The notes: generated by a model from the sequence alone, not told the origin. Shown: positions 7,091 through 16,480, numbered from the stretch's first letter. The stretch: DNA of 32,333 nt from Bacteroides sp. CAG:770 (GCA_000435075.1 FR890603.1:33103-65435), one strand, 5' to 3'. Numbers and translations: made by a program.

Positions 7091-7112
7091 TTATCACACA
7101 GGCACTGGCCAC

Positions 7113-7149
7113 GGCCACCGGAGAAATCCGGTGGTTTTTTATTCCGGAA
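7113..7149 (+). repeat. Direct repeat copy 2 flanking hicAB (contains terminator)
   Basis: Identical to 6343-6380 apart from one fewer T. Downstream of it, the bases to about 7190 look like a decayed copy of the hicAB promoter region (AAATGAAAAAATTGTC aligned with the AAATGATAAAAAAATTTGG region of copy 1). Repeat-to-repeat distance is 770 bp, so recombination between copies would remove hicAB cleanly. Confidence 0.85.
7115..7140 (+). terminator. Intrinsic terminator of hicAB (copy 2)
   Basis: The same CCACCGGA, GAAA, TCCGGTGG hairpin followed by six T, 24 bp after the hicB stop codon. Confidence 0.85.
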
Positions 7150-7214
7150 CCGAAAAAACTTGCACGAAATGAAAAAATTGTCTTATATTCCAAATGTCCT
7201 GCGGACTTTTTTTG

Positions 7215-7288
7215 TTTAAAAATCATAAAAACAACTCATGTTTTTCTTAAATAAAAAATATGCATCGGTTGTTTTTATGATCCTTAAA
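7215..7288. repeat. Long AT-rich inverted repeat upstream of the lipoprotein gene
   Basis: The arm 7215-7240 is complementary to 7263-7288 at 22 of 26 positions. The core ATCATAAAAACAAC (7222-7235) is exactly matched by GTTGTTTTTATGAT (7268-7281). The loop is 22 bp of A/T. It lies 49 bp before the next gene and has no T tail placed as in a terminator. It may be a cruciform, a protein-binding site or a leader hairpin. Confidence 0.75.
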
Positions 7289-7336
7289 TCAGTTCGGGTG
7301 AAAAAGTTATAGATTCGCGGCAAAACAAAATTTGAT

Positions 7337-8461
7337 ATGAAAAAGATTCATGATTATTTGCTGCGTCTTGCGCTTCATTCATCAGAAGTTCTGCTTGCGG
7401 CGTTCGCCATGTCGTGTACAAGGGCTGTCATAGATGATGGGGAAGGTGTCCTCACAATCCATTTTGTCGAGTCGTCTTATAGCCAGACGAAAGTGACGGG
7501 AGAGACTGTTCCTGATACGAGTGATTTCATGCTTAAGGTTACGGATTCTTCGGGCAAGATCTTGTTCGACGGGAAATACGGAGACTCTCCGGAGAAGATG
7601 CTGGTAAAGGCCGGTACATATACAGTTACAGCCCAGTCCCGCGAGTTCAAGAAGCCTGCTTTCGCATCTCCAGTCTTCGGGGATGAGCAGTGTGTGGTGG
7701 TGAAGTCGGGGAAGACAGCTGATGTCCATCTTGAATGTAAACAGGTCAATGCCGGTATGAGGCTGAAAATCTCGAGCAATTTTCTGATATCGTATCCGGA
7801 GGGTATTCTATTTCTTAAGTCTGCGGATGGTCGTCTCATGTATAGTTATACGGAAAAGAGGGTCGCATATTTCCAGCCCGGGAGCATTTCCTTGGTCTTG
7901 AGCAATGCAGGAACTGACAAGACTTTGTTTACCAAGACTCTTAAGGCGGGACAGATTCTGGACATGAGCGTGTCCGCGCCCGGAAAGCCCAGTACATCAG
8001 AAGGGAAGATTATCATTGACCTGGATACTTCACGCACTTGGCTTAAGGACAGCTATGTCATCGGCGGAGGTTCATCAGGCGGGAACACCGGCGGTGGAAG
8101 TTCTTCAGGAGATTCGTATAAAAATGCAATGAGCGTGACTAAGGCAATGACGGAAATTGGTGCTGAAGGAGTCTGGGTATATGGATATATAGTTGGAGGC
8201 GATCTTACCAAGACTGGAATGTCGACTGACCCTCCGTTCGAGGCCAGTTCCAACTTCGCGATAGCCGGTAGGGCCAGCGTTACTGACAAAGAGTCCTGTC
8301 TTTCAGTACAGATTCCTTCCAAGGCATCCGCCAGAGATGCGTTGAATCTCGTGACAAATCCGGAGAATCTTAAAAGGAAGGTGTTTCTGAAAGGGAATAT
8401 CGTGGAATCCTATTTCGACATTCCGGGAATCAAGAATGTGACGGATTTCGTAATTGAGTGA
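7337..8461 (+). CDS. DUF4493/DUF6359 domain lipoprotein
   Basis: A 374-residue exported lipoprotein of unknown function. The N-terminus has a hydrophobic segment ending in AAFAMSC, with Cys27 the likely lipid-modified residue. Residues about 38-230 resemble DUF4493: a run of beta strands with the LMLKVTDSSG-like strand, the LVKAGTYTVTA segment and later Y-F-PGSISLVL. A Gly/Ser linker (about 243-260) leads to a C-terminal OB-fold-like domain of the DUF6359 type (about 262-374, with GVWVYGYIVGG, SNFAIAG and RKVFLKGNIVESYF). These proteins are common on Bacteroidales surfaces. The gene appears monocistronic, between the hicAB terminator and the MITE-like segment. Only a weak promoter (TAGATTCG at 7311-7318) is seen. 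Confidence 0.75.
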   Translation: MKKIHDYLLRLALHSSEVLLAAFAMSCTRAVIDDGEGVLTIHFVESSYSQTKVTGETVPDTSDFMLKVTDSSGKILFDGKYGDSPEKMLVKAGTYTVTAQSREFKKPAFASPVFGDEQCVVVKSGKTADVHLECKQVNAGMRLKISSNFLISYPEGILFLKSADGRLMYSYTEKRVAYFQPGSISLVLSNAGTDKTLFTKTLKAGQILDMSVSAPGKPSTSEGKIIIDLDTSRTWLKDSYVIGGGSSGGNTGGGSSSGDSYKNAMSVTKAMTEIGAEGVWVYGYIVGGDLTKTGMSTDPPFEASSNFAIAGRASVTDKESCLSVQIPSKASARDALNLVTNPENLKRKVFLKGNIVESYFDIPGIKNVTDFVIE

Positions 8462-8479
8462 TTGGGCGTGTTTTAAATA

Positions 8480-8676
8480 ACTCAAGTTTCGCAAGTGCGA
8501 AACACCGCTTATTGAGCCCGTGAGGGCGAGAGTAAGTCCCTTCCCCGAGGGGAGGGATTTAGGGTGAGGGTAACGTGTCCATAAAAAAGTGCGTTGGGCT
8601 TACAGCTTTCGAACAAGTGACAACCCTCAAATTCGCACTATCGTTCAGCAAGTTTGACAACTTGCGAAACTTGAGT
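8480..8676. mobile_element. MITE-like element with 17-bp terminal inverted repeats
   Basis: ACTCAAGTTTCGCAAGT (8480-8496) is exactly the reverse complement of 8660-8676. The 197-bp segment contains several smaller palindromes (GTTTCGCA-AG-TGCGAAAC, GCCC-GTGA-GGGC, CTTCCCC-GA-GGGGAGG) and no coding frame. Size, perfect ends and inner structure fit a miniature inverted-repeat element. I see no clear target-site duplication. The gene-free stretch 8462-8787 holds this element, then the tRNA promoter. Confidence 0.55.
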
Positions 8677-8734
8677 GAATAGTTGATAGTGTTGCGTCCC
8701 CCTGGAGGAGTCTGCAAATGGAAATCGATATTTT

Positions 8735-8765
8735 CTTGCAAAACGGATTTTAATGATTATATTTG
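8735..8765 (+). promoter_or_regulatory. tRNA-Gly promoter
   Basis: CTTG at 8735-8738, a 19-bp spacer, and TATATTTG at 8758-8765 fit the Bacteroidota consensus. Transcription would begin near 8772, about 16 nt before the mature tRNA. Confidence 0.7.
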
Positions 8766-8787
8766 CAGAACCCTTTCAGGGAAAAAT

Positions 8788-8860
8788 GCGGAAATAGCTC
8801 AGCTGGTAGAGCGTTGGCTTCCCAAGCCGAAGGTCGCGGGTTCGAGCCCCGTTTTCCGCT
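8788..8860 (+). tRNA. tRNA-Gly (anticodon CCC)
   Basis: A complete 73-nt cloverleaf. Acceptor stem GCGGAAA pairs with TTTCCGC. The D arm is GCTCAGCTGGTAGAGC. The anticodon arm TTGGC-TTCCCAA-GCCGA gives anticodon CCC, reading GGG. The T arm has GCGGG-TTCGAGC-CCCGT with one terminal wobble. The discriminator base is T, normal for bacterial glycine tRNAs. CCA is not encoded. Confidence 0.96.
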
Positions 8861-8873
8861 CTGACAATATTAG

Positions 8874-8918
8874 AACTGCCTCTATGTACGTGTGTTTTAC
8901 GTCATCGGGCAGTTTTTT
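8874..8918 (+). terminator. Terminator after tRNA-Gly
   Basis: AACTGCC (8874-8880) pairs with GGCAGTT (8908-8914), with an inner ACGT pairing, and runs into six T (8913-8918). The remaining stretch to 9176 is AT-rich and I see nothing else in it. Confidence 0.75.
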
Positions 8919-9176
8919 GTTTTTGTCTCCTGTCTGTGTTGACCCGAGATTTGGCTGAAGTTATGTTCGTCTTAATGTGAAAATTTTGTGACTTTTTGGT
9001 GAATATTTATCATCTGGTTATAAAATGAAATCATATGAAATATGAATTATTGAAAATGGAATGTTTCTGTAGTAATTATGAAATAATTCAGGTGTATTTT
9101 TGTTGTGAAATGAAACTTTAGAAAACCGAAACAGTGGTTAAACTTACGTTCTGAACCTGGAAATGGTTTTAAAACT

Positions 9177-9206
9177 TTTGAATTTATCGAAAAATACGTA
9201 ATTTTG
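9177..9206 (+). promoter_or_regulatory. Promoter of the phosphoesterase-SusCD operon
   Basis: TTTG at 9177-9180, an 18-bp spacer, and TAATTTTG at 9199-9206. Transcription would begin near 9213, about 57 nt before the first ATG. No operator-like palindrome or riboswitch-sized leader is visible. Confidence 0.65.
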
Positions 9207-9269
9207 CTTTCGAAACGATTTTAACTTATTAATTAAAACATTTCAAGTAATAATTATTGTTTGAATAAA

Positions 9270-11252
9270 ATGAGACTTATACGAACTTTTCTGGCTGTTG
9301 TCCTGTTTGTTGTAGGGATTACGGCGGTTTCTTGTACCGGAAGTTCTTCCAAAAATGATGACGGGGGTAATTTCGATGTGATGTTCCGTGTGCCGGAAGA
9401 AGCCACTATCGAATTCGGCGCGGCGACTTTCGATTTCAGAGTGCAATTCCAGAAAGCCCCGGCTAAAACAGACAAGATTGTCTTCGAAAATTCTGCAAAA
9501 GAAAAGAAAGAGTGCGAAATCCTTTCAGTTTCAGAGACCAAGTTTACGATTGCCTTGTTCGACGGAATCAGTTCTGGTGCTTACGAGATTTCCATAAAGC
9601 GCGGAAGCAGGGTCAAATCGATGGGAACTATGAATGTTACCATCAAGGGTGACGGTGTGGATCCTGAGAAAGGCTCGACAGTATATGGAAAGATTTCCTG
9701 TGACGGAAAAGGCGTCGCTGGCGTTGTCGTATCTGACGGATTTGAGGTTGCATGCACTGATGCCAACGGCGTATATCAGCTTCCTTCCGATAAAGAGCTG
9801 AAATATGTGTTCATGTCAGTCCCTTCAGGTTATGAGCCGGCATCTGAGGGTATTCTTCCGAAGATGTTTTCTGCATTGGAAAAGAAAGCCGATGTTGCGG
9901 AGCGTAAAGACTTCATCTTGAAAAAGGTAGATAACCAGGACAAATACAAGGTGTTCTTCCTCGGTGACATGCATCTTGCCAATAGAACAAAAGATTTGTC
10001 ACAGTTCACTGCTTTTACCAATGACTGGAACAATTATCGTGATTCTCACAAGAACGAGAAGATGTATGCCATCACCCTCGGTGACATGACATGGGATTTG
10101 TATTGGTACACACGCAATTATCAGTTGCCTCAGTATGTTGAAGATATGAACAGGCGAGTTTCGGACATTCTCATTTATCATACCATGGGTAACCATGATA
10201 ATGACATGAAAGCCACGAACAACTGGGATGCAAAGCTTCCTTATGTCAATACCATTGCTCCGGACTATTATTCATTCAATATCGGCAAGGTCCATTACAT
10301 TGTTCTTGATGACATTGACTGTAGAAAATATAAAGGAGACGAGTCAAGAGATTATGAGAAAGACCTTCCGCAGGAGCAGATTGATTGGCTCAAGAAAGAT
10401 CTCCAGTATGTGGACAAGAGCACTCCTCTGGTGATTATGATGCATGCGCAGGTTTTCTTCCCTAAGAGTGAAAAGGCATTCAAGATTGACCATGATGCGT
10501 CCAGCACCAATGCTATGTTCGATGCTGTCGAAGGTTATAAGGTCCATTATGTGACAGGTCATACCCATACTATTTTCAATGTTACCCCTAAGGAGGCATC
10601 CTCACTTGGAGCAACGGAGACTTATGAACACAATTCCGGCTCCATCTGTGCTTCCTGGTGGTGGTCAGGCAATCTCACCGAAGGCGTTTATGTCGGTCTT
10701 GACGGAACACCTGGCGGATACAGTATCTGGGATGTGAACGGGACTGATTTCAAGTGGAAGTACAAGGCTACCGCCAAAGAAGAGAATTATCAGTTCCGCT
10801 CTTATGACCTTAACAACGTGTCCTTCTCATACGATGATGTCCCTAAACTGAAAGACAGCGGGATGAAACTTGAGTTTGCAAAATATATTGCCGCTTATCC
10901 TTCATTGTCCAAGAAGAATGAGGTGCTTATCAATGTCTGGAACTGGTCTTCTGACTGGACTCTGGAAGTCAAGGACGAGACAGGAAAGAAACTTGAGTGG
11001 ACGAGATGTTATGCTTATGACCCTCTTCATATAAAGGCATTGACAGTCAAGAGGTTCAATAAAGATATCACAGAGACTCCGGCTTTCGTTACCGTGAATA
11101 ACATGCCGCATTTTTTCAGGGTCAAAGCTGACGATGCCAATGTCGATTTGACAATCAAGGTTACGGATCCGTTCGGGAATGTCTATACGGAGAACATGGC
11201 CCGCCCTAAGGCATTCAATTCATTGACGGATTCTGAACTCAAAAAATACTAG
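9270..11252 (+). CDS. Lipid-anchored calcineurin-like metallophosphoesterase
   Basis: Predicted hydrolase of phosphate esters outside the cytoplasm. The start is ATG 9270; a TTG at 9261 is in frame but adds only three residues. A signal sequence ends at AVSC, with Cys22 the lipid site. Domains: an N-terminal region (about 30-130), a carboxypeptidase-regulatory-like Metallophos_N module (about 138-220), the dimetal phosphoesterase core and a beta-rich Metallophos_C domain (about 445-640). Metal ligands are all in place: GDMH (232-235), GDMTWD (271-276), GNHDND (307-312), MHAQ (391-394) and GHTH (430-433). The enzyme should be active. It leads the operon, 45 bp ahead of SusC, which suggests it processes the substrate that SusCD imports. 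The substrate is not predictable from sequence. Confidence 0.9.
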   Translation: MRLIRTFLAVVLFVVGITAVSCTGSSSKNDDGGNFDVMFRVPEEATIEFGAATFDFRVQFQKAPAKTDKIVFENSAKEKKECEILSVSETKFTIALFDGISSGAYEISIKRGSRVKSMGTMNVTIKGDGVDPEKGSTVYGKISCDGKGVAGVVVSDGFEVACTDANGVYQLPSDKELKYVFMSVPSGYEPASEGILPKMFSALEKKADVAERKDFILKKVDNQDKYKVFFLGDMHLANRTKDLSQFTAFTNDWNNYRDSHKNEKMYAITLGDMTWDLYWYTRNYQLPQYVEDMNRRVSDILIYHTMGNHDNDMKATNNWDAKLPYVNTIAPDYYSFNIGKVHYIVLDDIDCRKYKGDESRDYEKDLPQEQIDWLKKDLQYVDKSTPLVIMMHAQVFFPKSEKAFKIDHDASSTNAMFDAVEGYKVHYVTGHTHTIFNVTPKEASSLGATETYEHNSGSICASWWWSGNLTEGVYVGLDGTPGGYSIWDVNGTDFKWKYKATAKEENYQFRSYDLNNVSFSYDDVPKLKDSGMKLEFAKYIAAYPSLSKKNEVLINVWNWSSDWTLEVKDETGKKLEWTRCYAYDPLHIKALTVKRFNKDITETPAFVTVNNMPHFFRVKADDANVDLTIKVTDPFGNVYTENMARPKAFNSLTDSELKKY

Positions 11253-11297
11253 TAAAGTTTATTACCATTAATAAATACAAACCAAAAAACCAATTTT

Positions 11298-14200
11298 ATG
11301 AGAGTCTTTAAAACATTTGCTGTGACTCTTCTTCTGACATTGGCCGCCTGCATAGGTGCCTTTGCCCAGAACAGGACGGTTTCTGGAAAGATTCTGGACA
11401 ACCAACAGCAACCTCTTATCGGAGCGGCAGTTATGATTTCCGGCACCAATACCGGAACAACGACTGACGTGGACGGTAATTTCTCAATGTCGGTTCCTTC
11501 CGGTGACGTAGTCCTGGAGGTTTCATCTCTCGGTTACATAACCAGAAAGGTGAGTGTTCCGGCAACCAAGTCTTCTGTCAATGTTACTCTTGAAGAAGAC
11601 AACATGACCTTGAACGAGACCGTCGTTGTGGGTTATGGTACTCAGAAAAAAGTGAACTTGACAGGTGCAATTTCAGTTGTGGATGACAAGGCCTTGAAAG
11701 ACAGGTCTTCTCACAACCTTGTGACAATGCTGCAGGGTTCAGTTCCTGGTCTTAACATTACCACTCAGTCAGGTAATCCTGGAAGTACGGGAAAACTGAA
11801 TATCCGTGGATTTACATCTATCAATGAAGCTAACCCGATTGTGCTTATTGATGGTGCCCTCGGAGATCTTGAGGATGTCAATCCGAATGACGTGGAGAGC
11901 ATTTCAGTTATCAAGGATGCTGCGGCTGCTGCAGTATATGGAGCGCGTGCGGCTTATGGTGTTATCCTTGTGACGACCAAAAAAGGTAGTTCAGACGACG
12001 GAAAGGCCAAGGTACGTTACAGCGGAAAGTTCGGATGGGAAGAGCCTACGACTTCAACTGATTACGAGGACAGAGGATATTGGTCTGTCTATACTTTGGA
12101 CAAATTCTGGAAAACTCAGGCAGCTGGTACTCCTTATACCGGCTACACCGAGCATGACATGATGGAGCTTTTGGCTCGTGTCAATGACAAGACTGAAAAT
12201 CCTGATCGTCCTTGGGTCGTAAAGGAAGTCCGCAATGGTAAGGAGCAGTGGGTTTACTACTGCAATACTGACTGGTATCATGAAATGTTCAGAGACAGGC
12301 ATCCTGTTCAGCAGCAGAGTATTTCAGTCAGTGGAGGAAGCAAGAATATCAAATATTTCGTTTCCGGAGGATATGACAGGCAGACAGGTATCATGAAAGC
12401 TACGGATCCTGATGTGTTCCAGAAATATAATCTTCGCGCCAAGATTGATGCAAAGTTGAATAAAGTCATGTCTTTGTCCAACAATACATCGTTCTATAAC
12501 TCAAATTATTCTTGGATTGGTGTAGGCGACATTCAGGATGTGTTCCGTAATCTTCGCCATACTCCGGCGTCTTTCCCTCTTTTCAATCCGGATGGAACAG
12601 GCCTTTATAACAATCCTCTTATCATTGGCGGTAACTATAATGTAGCCAACGGTAGGCAGATTGTATTTGCCATGGGCAAACACAAGAACTATGACAAGAA
12701 GTTTAACTTCACCAATACTACCGAGCTTGTCATCAGGCCTGTAGAGCATTTCAATGTTACTGCGAATTTCACCTATAGACGTGTCAATCGCAGTGAAATG
12801 CATCGTACCGTAAACATTCCTTATGGTGTCCGTCCTGGTGTTACAGATGCTTATACTACTGGTGCTGGTCTGAATCAGCTCGAAGAGCGTACAAGAAGAT
12901 ATGATTATTATACCGGAAATATTTTCGGTACTTACGAAAATACCTTCAAGGATGCCCACAACCTTAAGATTATGGCTGGTTTCAACGTCGAGACATATCA
13001 GTACAAGAATGTTACAGCTGCCGGTCAGAATCTTTCAGATGAGAATCTCAACGATTTCAACCTGATATCTCCAGATGAATCCGGAGCAATCATCACTACT
13101 CTTGCAGGAGGCCAGAGTGAGTATGCTCTTGCAGGTTTCTTCGGACGATTGAATTATGACTTCAAGGGACGTTATCTTATTGAGGCTTCTGGTCGTTATG
13201 ACGGGTCCTCCCGTTTCGCTAAGGGACATCGTTGGGGATTGTTCCCATCTGTATCAGGTGGATGGCGTATCTCTGAGGAGCCGTTCTTCGAGCCTGCAAG
13301 AGATATTGTGAACAACCTCAAGATTCGTGCATCTTATGGTTCCCTCGGTAATCAGAATGTATCTGACTATTCTTATATGAGGACAATTTCTCAGAAAGCT
13401 TTCAGTGGATTTACTTTCGGAGAGGGCTCGACCAATGCCAAATATTCTACTATTTCTGCTCCGAACTCCTCAGAACTTACCTGGGAAACTACTCAGCAGT
13501 ACAATATCGGAGTGGATGCTTCATTGTTCAACAGCAGACTTGATTTCACTGCAGAGGCTTATATCAGAGACACCAAGAACATGCTTGTCCAGGGTAATGC
13601 TCTTCCAAGTGTATATGGTGCAGATGCTCCGAAGGAGAATTCTGCTGATTTGAGAACTCGCGGATATGAAATTTCTGCAGGATGGAGAGATTCATTCAAA
13701 CTCGCAGGAAAGCCGTTTAACTATAGCATCAGGGCTTCTTTGAGTGATTATGATTCTCATATTACAAGATATGCCAACAATCCAGACAAGCGTCTGAATG
13801 ATTACTACGTAGGACAGCGTATCGGAGACATCTGGGGATTTGTAGTGGATGGTCTCTTTGCAACAGATGAAGAGGCAAAGGACTATCAGGCTAATGTCTG
13901 TGATGCATTGACATACATTGGAACAAACCGTATGCAGGGTGGATTCCTTGCAGGTGACCTGAGGTATGTCGATCTCGACAACGACCATTCAGGTGAGGGT
14001 GGAATCAATAAGATTACTCTTGGAAAGAATACTGCTGATGAGCCGGGTGACCGTAAGATTCTTGGTAATTCACTTCCAAGCATGCAGTATGGTTTTACAT
14101 TTGCTTTTGACTGGATGGGATTTGATGTGTCGGCGTTCTTCCAGGGAACAGGAACTCACTATTGGTATCCTTCAGGAATGAATATCGCGTTCTGGGGCTC

Positions 14201-14636
14201 TTATTCTTACGCTTATTATACAGCATTCATGCCTCGTGATTTCATCAAGACAGTATGGTCTGAGGAAAATCCGAACACATATTTCCCTAGAGCTCGTGTT
14301 TATTCTTCTACAGGTGGTGAGCTTGCTCCTGCCAATAGCCGTTACATCCAGAATGTCCGCTATTTGAGATTCAAGAACCTGACCGTCGGATATACCGTGC
14401 CTAAGAAACTTACCGAGAAGATTCGCGTTGAAAAAGTGCGTTTCTATTTCTCAGGTGAGAATCTGGCTTATTGGTCTCCGATAAAGAAATACACAAAGTA
14501 TTTGGATCCTGAATCAGCATACCGTAGAGTAACTTCTACTAATTCTGATGGCACATACAAGAATGGCGATGCTAAAGATGCTGTAGCTTATCCTTGGCAG
14601 AAGACTATCATGTTCGGTGTTGACATTACATTCTAA
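11298..14636 (+). CDS. SusC/RagA-family TonB-dependent outer-membrane transporter
   Basis: An outer-membrane beta-barrel that imports a ligand captured by its SusD partner, powered by TonB-ExbBD. The 1112-residue protein has a signal peptide (1-24, ending GAFAQ) and the carboxypeptidase-D-regulatory-like domain typical of SusC (about 27-100, with VSGKILDNQQQPLIGAAV). A TonB-box-like ETVVVGYG (107-114) and a plug domain follow (about 118-235, with GSVPGLNI and NIRGF, then VLIDGALGD and VYGARAAYGVILVTTK). The barrel ends in an aromatic residue (IMFGVDITF). It is full length. Its stop codon overlaps the next frame by one base, and SusD follows. Confidence 0.97.
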   Translation: MRVFKTFAVTLLLTLAACIGAFAQNRTVSGKILDNQQQPLIGAAVMISGTNTGTTTDVDGNFSMSVPSGDVVLEVSSLGYITRKVSVPATKSSVNVTLEEDNMTLNETVVVGYGTQKKVNLTGAISVVDDKALKDRSSHNLVTMLQGSVPGLNITTQSGNPGSTGKLNIRGFTSINEANPIVLIDGALGDLEDVNPNDVESISVIKDAAAAAVYGARAAYGVILVTTKKGSSDDGKAKVRYSGKFGWEEPTTSTDYEDRGYWSVYTLDKFWKTQAAGTPYTGYTEHDMMELLARVNDKTENPDRPWVVKEVRNGKEQWVYYCNTDWYHEMFRDRHPVQQQSISVSGGSKNIKYFVSGGYDRQTGIMKATDPDVFQKYNLRAKIDAKLNKVMSLSNNTSFYNSNYSWIGVGDIQDVFRNLRHTPASFPLFNPDGTGLYNNPLIIGGNYNVANGRQIVFAMGKHKNYDKKFNFTNTTELVIRPVEHFNVTANFTYRRVNRSEMHRTVNIPYGVRPGVTDAYTTGAGLNQLEERTRRYDYYTGNIFGTYENTFKDAHNLKIMAGFNVETYQYKNVTAAGQNLSDENLNDFNLISPDESGAIITTLAGGQSEYALAGFFGRLNYDFKGRYLIEASGRYDGSSRFAKGHRWGLFPSVSGGWRISEEPFFEPARDIVNNLKIRASYGSLGNQNVSDYSYMRTISQKAFSGFTFGEGSTNAKYSTISAPNSSELTWETTQQYNIGVDASLFNSRLDFTAEAYIRDTKNMLVQGNALPSVYGADAPKENSADLRTRGYEISAGWRDSFKLAGKPFNYSIRASLSDYDSHITRYANNPDKRLNDYYVGQRIGDIWGFVVDGLFATDEEAKDYQANVCDALTYIGTNRMQGGFLAGDLRYVDLDNDHSGEGGINKITLGKNTADEPGDRKILGNSLPSMQYGFTFAFDWMGFDVSAFFQGTGTHYWYPSGMNIAFWGSYSYAYYTAFMPRDFIKTVWSEENPNTYFPRARVYSSTGGELAPANSRYIQNVRYLRFKNLTVGYTVPKKLTEKIRVEKVRFYFSGENLAYWSPIKKYTKYLDPESAYRRVTSTNSDGTYKNGDAKDAVAYPWQKTIMFGVDITF

Positions 14637-14653
14637 TGCGGGAGGACAAATTG

Positions 14654-16480
14654 ATGAAAAAATATATATTTCCAATAATTGCTATCGTTCTTGGGTGCTC
14701 TTCTTGTGATAACTTCTTGGAGAAGACCCCTAAGGACAGACTTGTTCCGGAAACTTACTTTAAGACTGAAAATGATCTTAAGATGTTTTCCAACTCTTTC
14801 TATGATAATCTTTTGGATAAGACTCCATATGACGAACAGTCTGATGTGATGTTCGAGAAGGGAACAATATCAGATGAACTTCTCGGCGGTACTGCCCGTG
14901 AAGTTCCGCAGGCAGCTGCTTCGGGCGGATGGTCATGGGGACAGTTGCGTAAGATTAATACAATGTTGGGCCATATGGATCAGTGTACTGACGCTAAAGT
15001 GGCTAAACAATATACAGGATTGGCAAAATTCTTCAGAACCCAGTTCTATTTCAAGAAAGTCATGAGGTTCGGAGATGTGCCATGGTATGACAAAGAACTT
15101 GGCTCTCGTGACTCAAGTCTGTATAAGGCCAGAGATTCCCGCGAGCTGGTTATGAGCAACATGTTGAATGACATTGATGATGCCATTGAAAGTCTTCCTT
15201 CAGGCAAGAGTGTTTACCGTGTAAACAAGTGGGCTGCCCTTATGCTTAAGGCTCAGTTCTGCCTCTATGAAGGTACTTACAGAAAGTATCACGATGTCAA
15301 TTTGCAGGGTCACTCAGCTGAAGACTATTTGAAGCTTGCGTATCAGGCTGCTGAGCAGGTTATGAATTCCGGAGTCTATTCTTTGGCTTCAGATTATCAT
15401 GAGTTGTTCAGAGAACCGGATGCAGATCAGAATGAGTATATCCTCGCCATCAGAATGGAGCAGGCTATCGGATGTACACATAGCGCTACCAGCTATGTTG
15501 CAATGAACACAGGTGGCAACCCTGGTTTCTCAAAGAAATTCATTGACAGCTTCTTGATGAAAGACGGTTCCAGATATACTGATCAGGAAGGTTGGGAAAC
15601 CAAGCAGTTCGTAGAAGAAGTCGCTGACAGGGATCCTCGTTTGGGAATGATTATCAGGCTTCCTCAGAGTGTCCGTGCGAACTCCAAGAAGACTATTTAT
15701 GGTCCTGAACTTACCATGACTTCTACTGGATTCCAGCTTGAGAAATTCGTGATGGATCCTCAGTATGAAACTGCTGAGCGTGCAGATATGTCCTTCAATG
15801 ATATTCCTGTATTCCGTCTTGCTGAAGCGTATCTCATGTTTGCTGAGGCTAAGGCAGAGTTGAATATTCTCACTCAGGAGGATGTTGACAACTCTATCAA
15901 TAAACTTCGCGACCGTGTCGGAATGCCTCATCTTGAGTTGGCTGGTCTTACAGTTGACCCATTCTTGACTTCCGAAACATACGGATATAAGAATCTTACA
16001 AAACTTAATCCTTCTAATCTCGCCCAGATTCTTGAAGTACGTCGTGAAAGGACGATTGAGATGGCTTTGGAAGGAAGAAGATGGAATGATATCGTAAGAT
16101 GGAAAGAAGGCGAGACTTGGACAGAGCCTTTGTATGGTATGTATTTCCCTGGCCCTGGTGCTTATGATTTGACGGGTGACGGAAAGGCTGATGTCTATCT
16201 TTACTCAACTGCAAAGGTGGCTGGTGACATCAAGAAGAAATATGGTGATGACTTTACATATCTTCAGATTCAGGAAATCGAAATCGATGGAAAGTATGTG
16301 CCATATTCAAATGGTATAATTTTGAGCGAGGGCGACAAGGGCTATGTTGCCATGCATTATAAGAAGACACGTGCCTTTGATGAAAATAGGGATTATCTTT
16401 ACCCGATTCCAAGTGGAGATCGCCAACTTAATCCTAATCTTGCTCAGAATAAAGGTTGGACTGATGGTCTGGACTTCTAG
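14654..16480 (+). CDS. SusD/RagB-family surface lipoprotein
   Basis: The lid and ligand-binding partner of the SusC barrel, anchored to the outer face of the outer membrane. I chose ATG 14654, 18 bp after the first possible ATG at 14636, because it gives a clean signal peptide (MKKYIFPIIAIVLG) before the Cys residues. Cys15 or Cys18 is lipidated, and the following DNFLEKTPKDR is the normal SusD start. The 608-residue protein has helical TPR-like regions (FRTQFYFKKVMRFGDVPWYD and neighbours) and the C-terminal SusD signature (ILEVRRERTIEMALEGRRW, then DYLYPIP). The adjacent genes confirm the assignment. The substrate is unknown. Confidence 0.96.
   Translation: MKKYIFPIIAIVLGCSSCDNFLEKTPKDRLVPETYFKTENDLKMFSNSFYDNLLDKTPYDEQSDVMFEKGTISDELLGGTAREVPQAAASGGWSWGQLRKINTMLGHMDQCTDAKVAKQYTGLAKFFRTQFYFKKVMRFGDVPWYDKELGSRDSSLYKARDSRELVMSNMLNDIDDAIESLPSGKSVYRVNKWAALMLKAQFCLYEGTYRKYHDVNLQGHSAEDYLKLAYQAAEQVMNSGVYSLASDYHELFREPDADQNEYILAIRMEQAIGCTHSATSYVAMNTGGNPGFSKKFIDSFLMKDGSRYTDQEGWETKQFVEEVADRDPRLGMIIRLPQSVRANSKKTIYGPELTMTSTGFQLEKFVMDPQYETAERADMSFNDIPVFRLAEAYLMFAEAKAELNILTQEDVDNSINKLRDRVGMPHLELAGLTVDPFLTSETYGYKNLTKLNPSNLAQILEVRRERTIEMALEGRRWNDIVRWKEGETWTEPLYGMYFPGPGAYDLTGDGKADVYLYSTAKVAGDIKKKYGDDFTYLQIQEIEIDGKYVPYSNGIILSEGDKGYVAMHYKKTRAFDENRDYLYPIPSGDRQLNPNLAQNKGWTDGLDF

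Noticed and set aside
14636..14653. Upstream ATG of the SusD gene overlapping the SusC stop
   Set aside because: It adds six charged residues before the signal peptide. ATG 14654 gives a normal lipoprotein signal.
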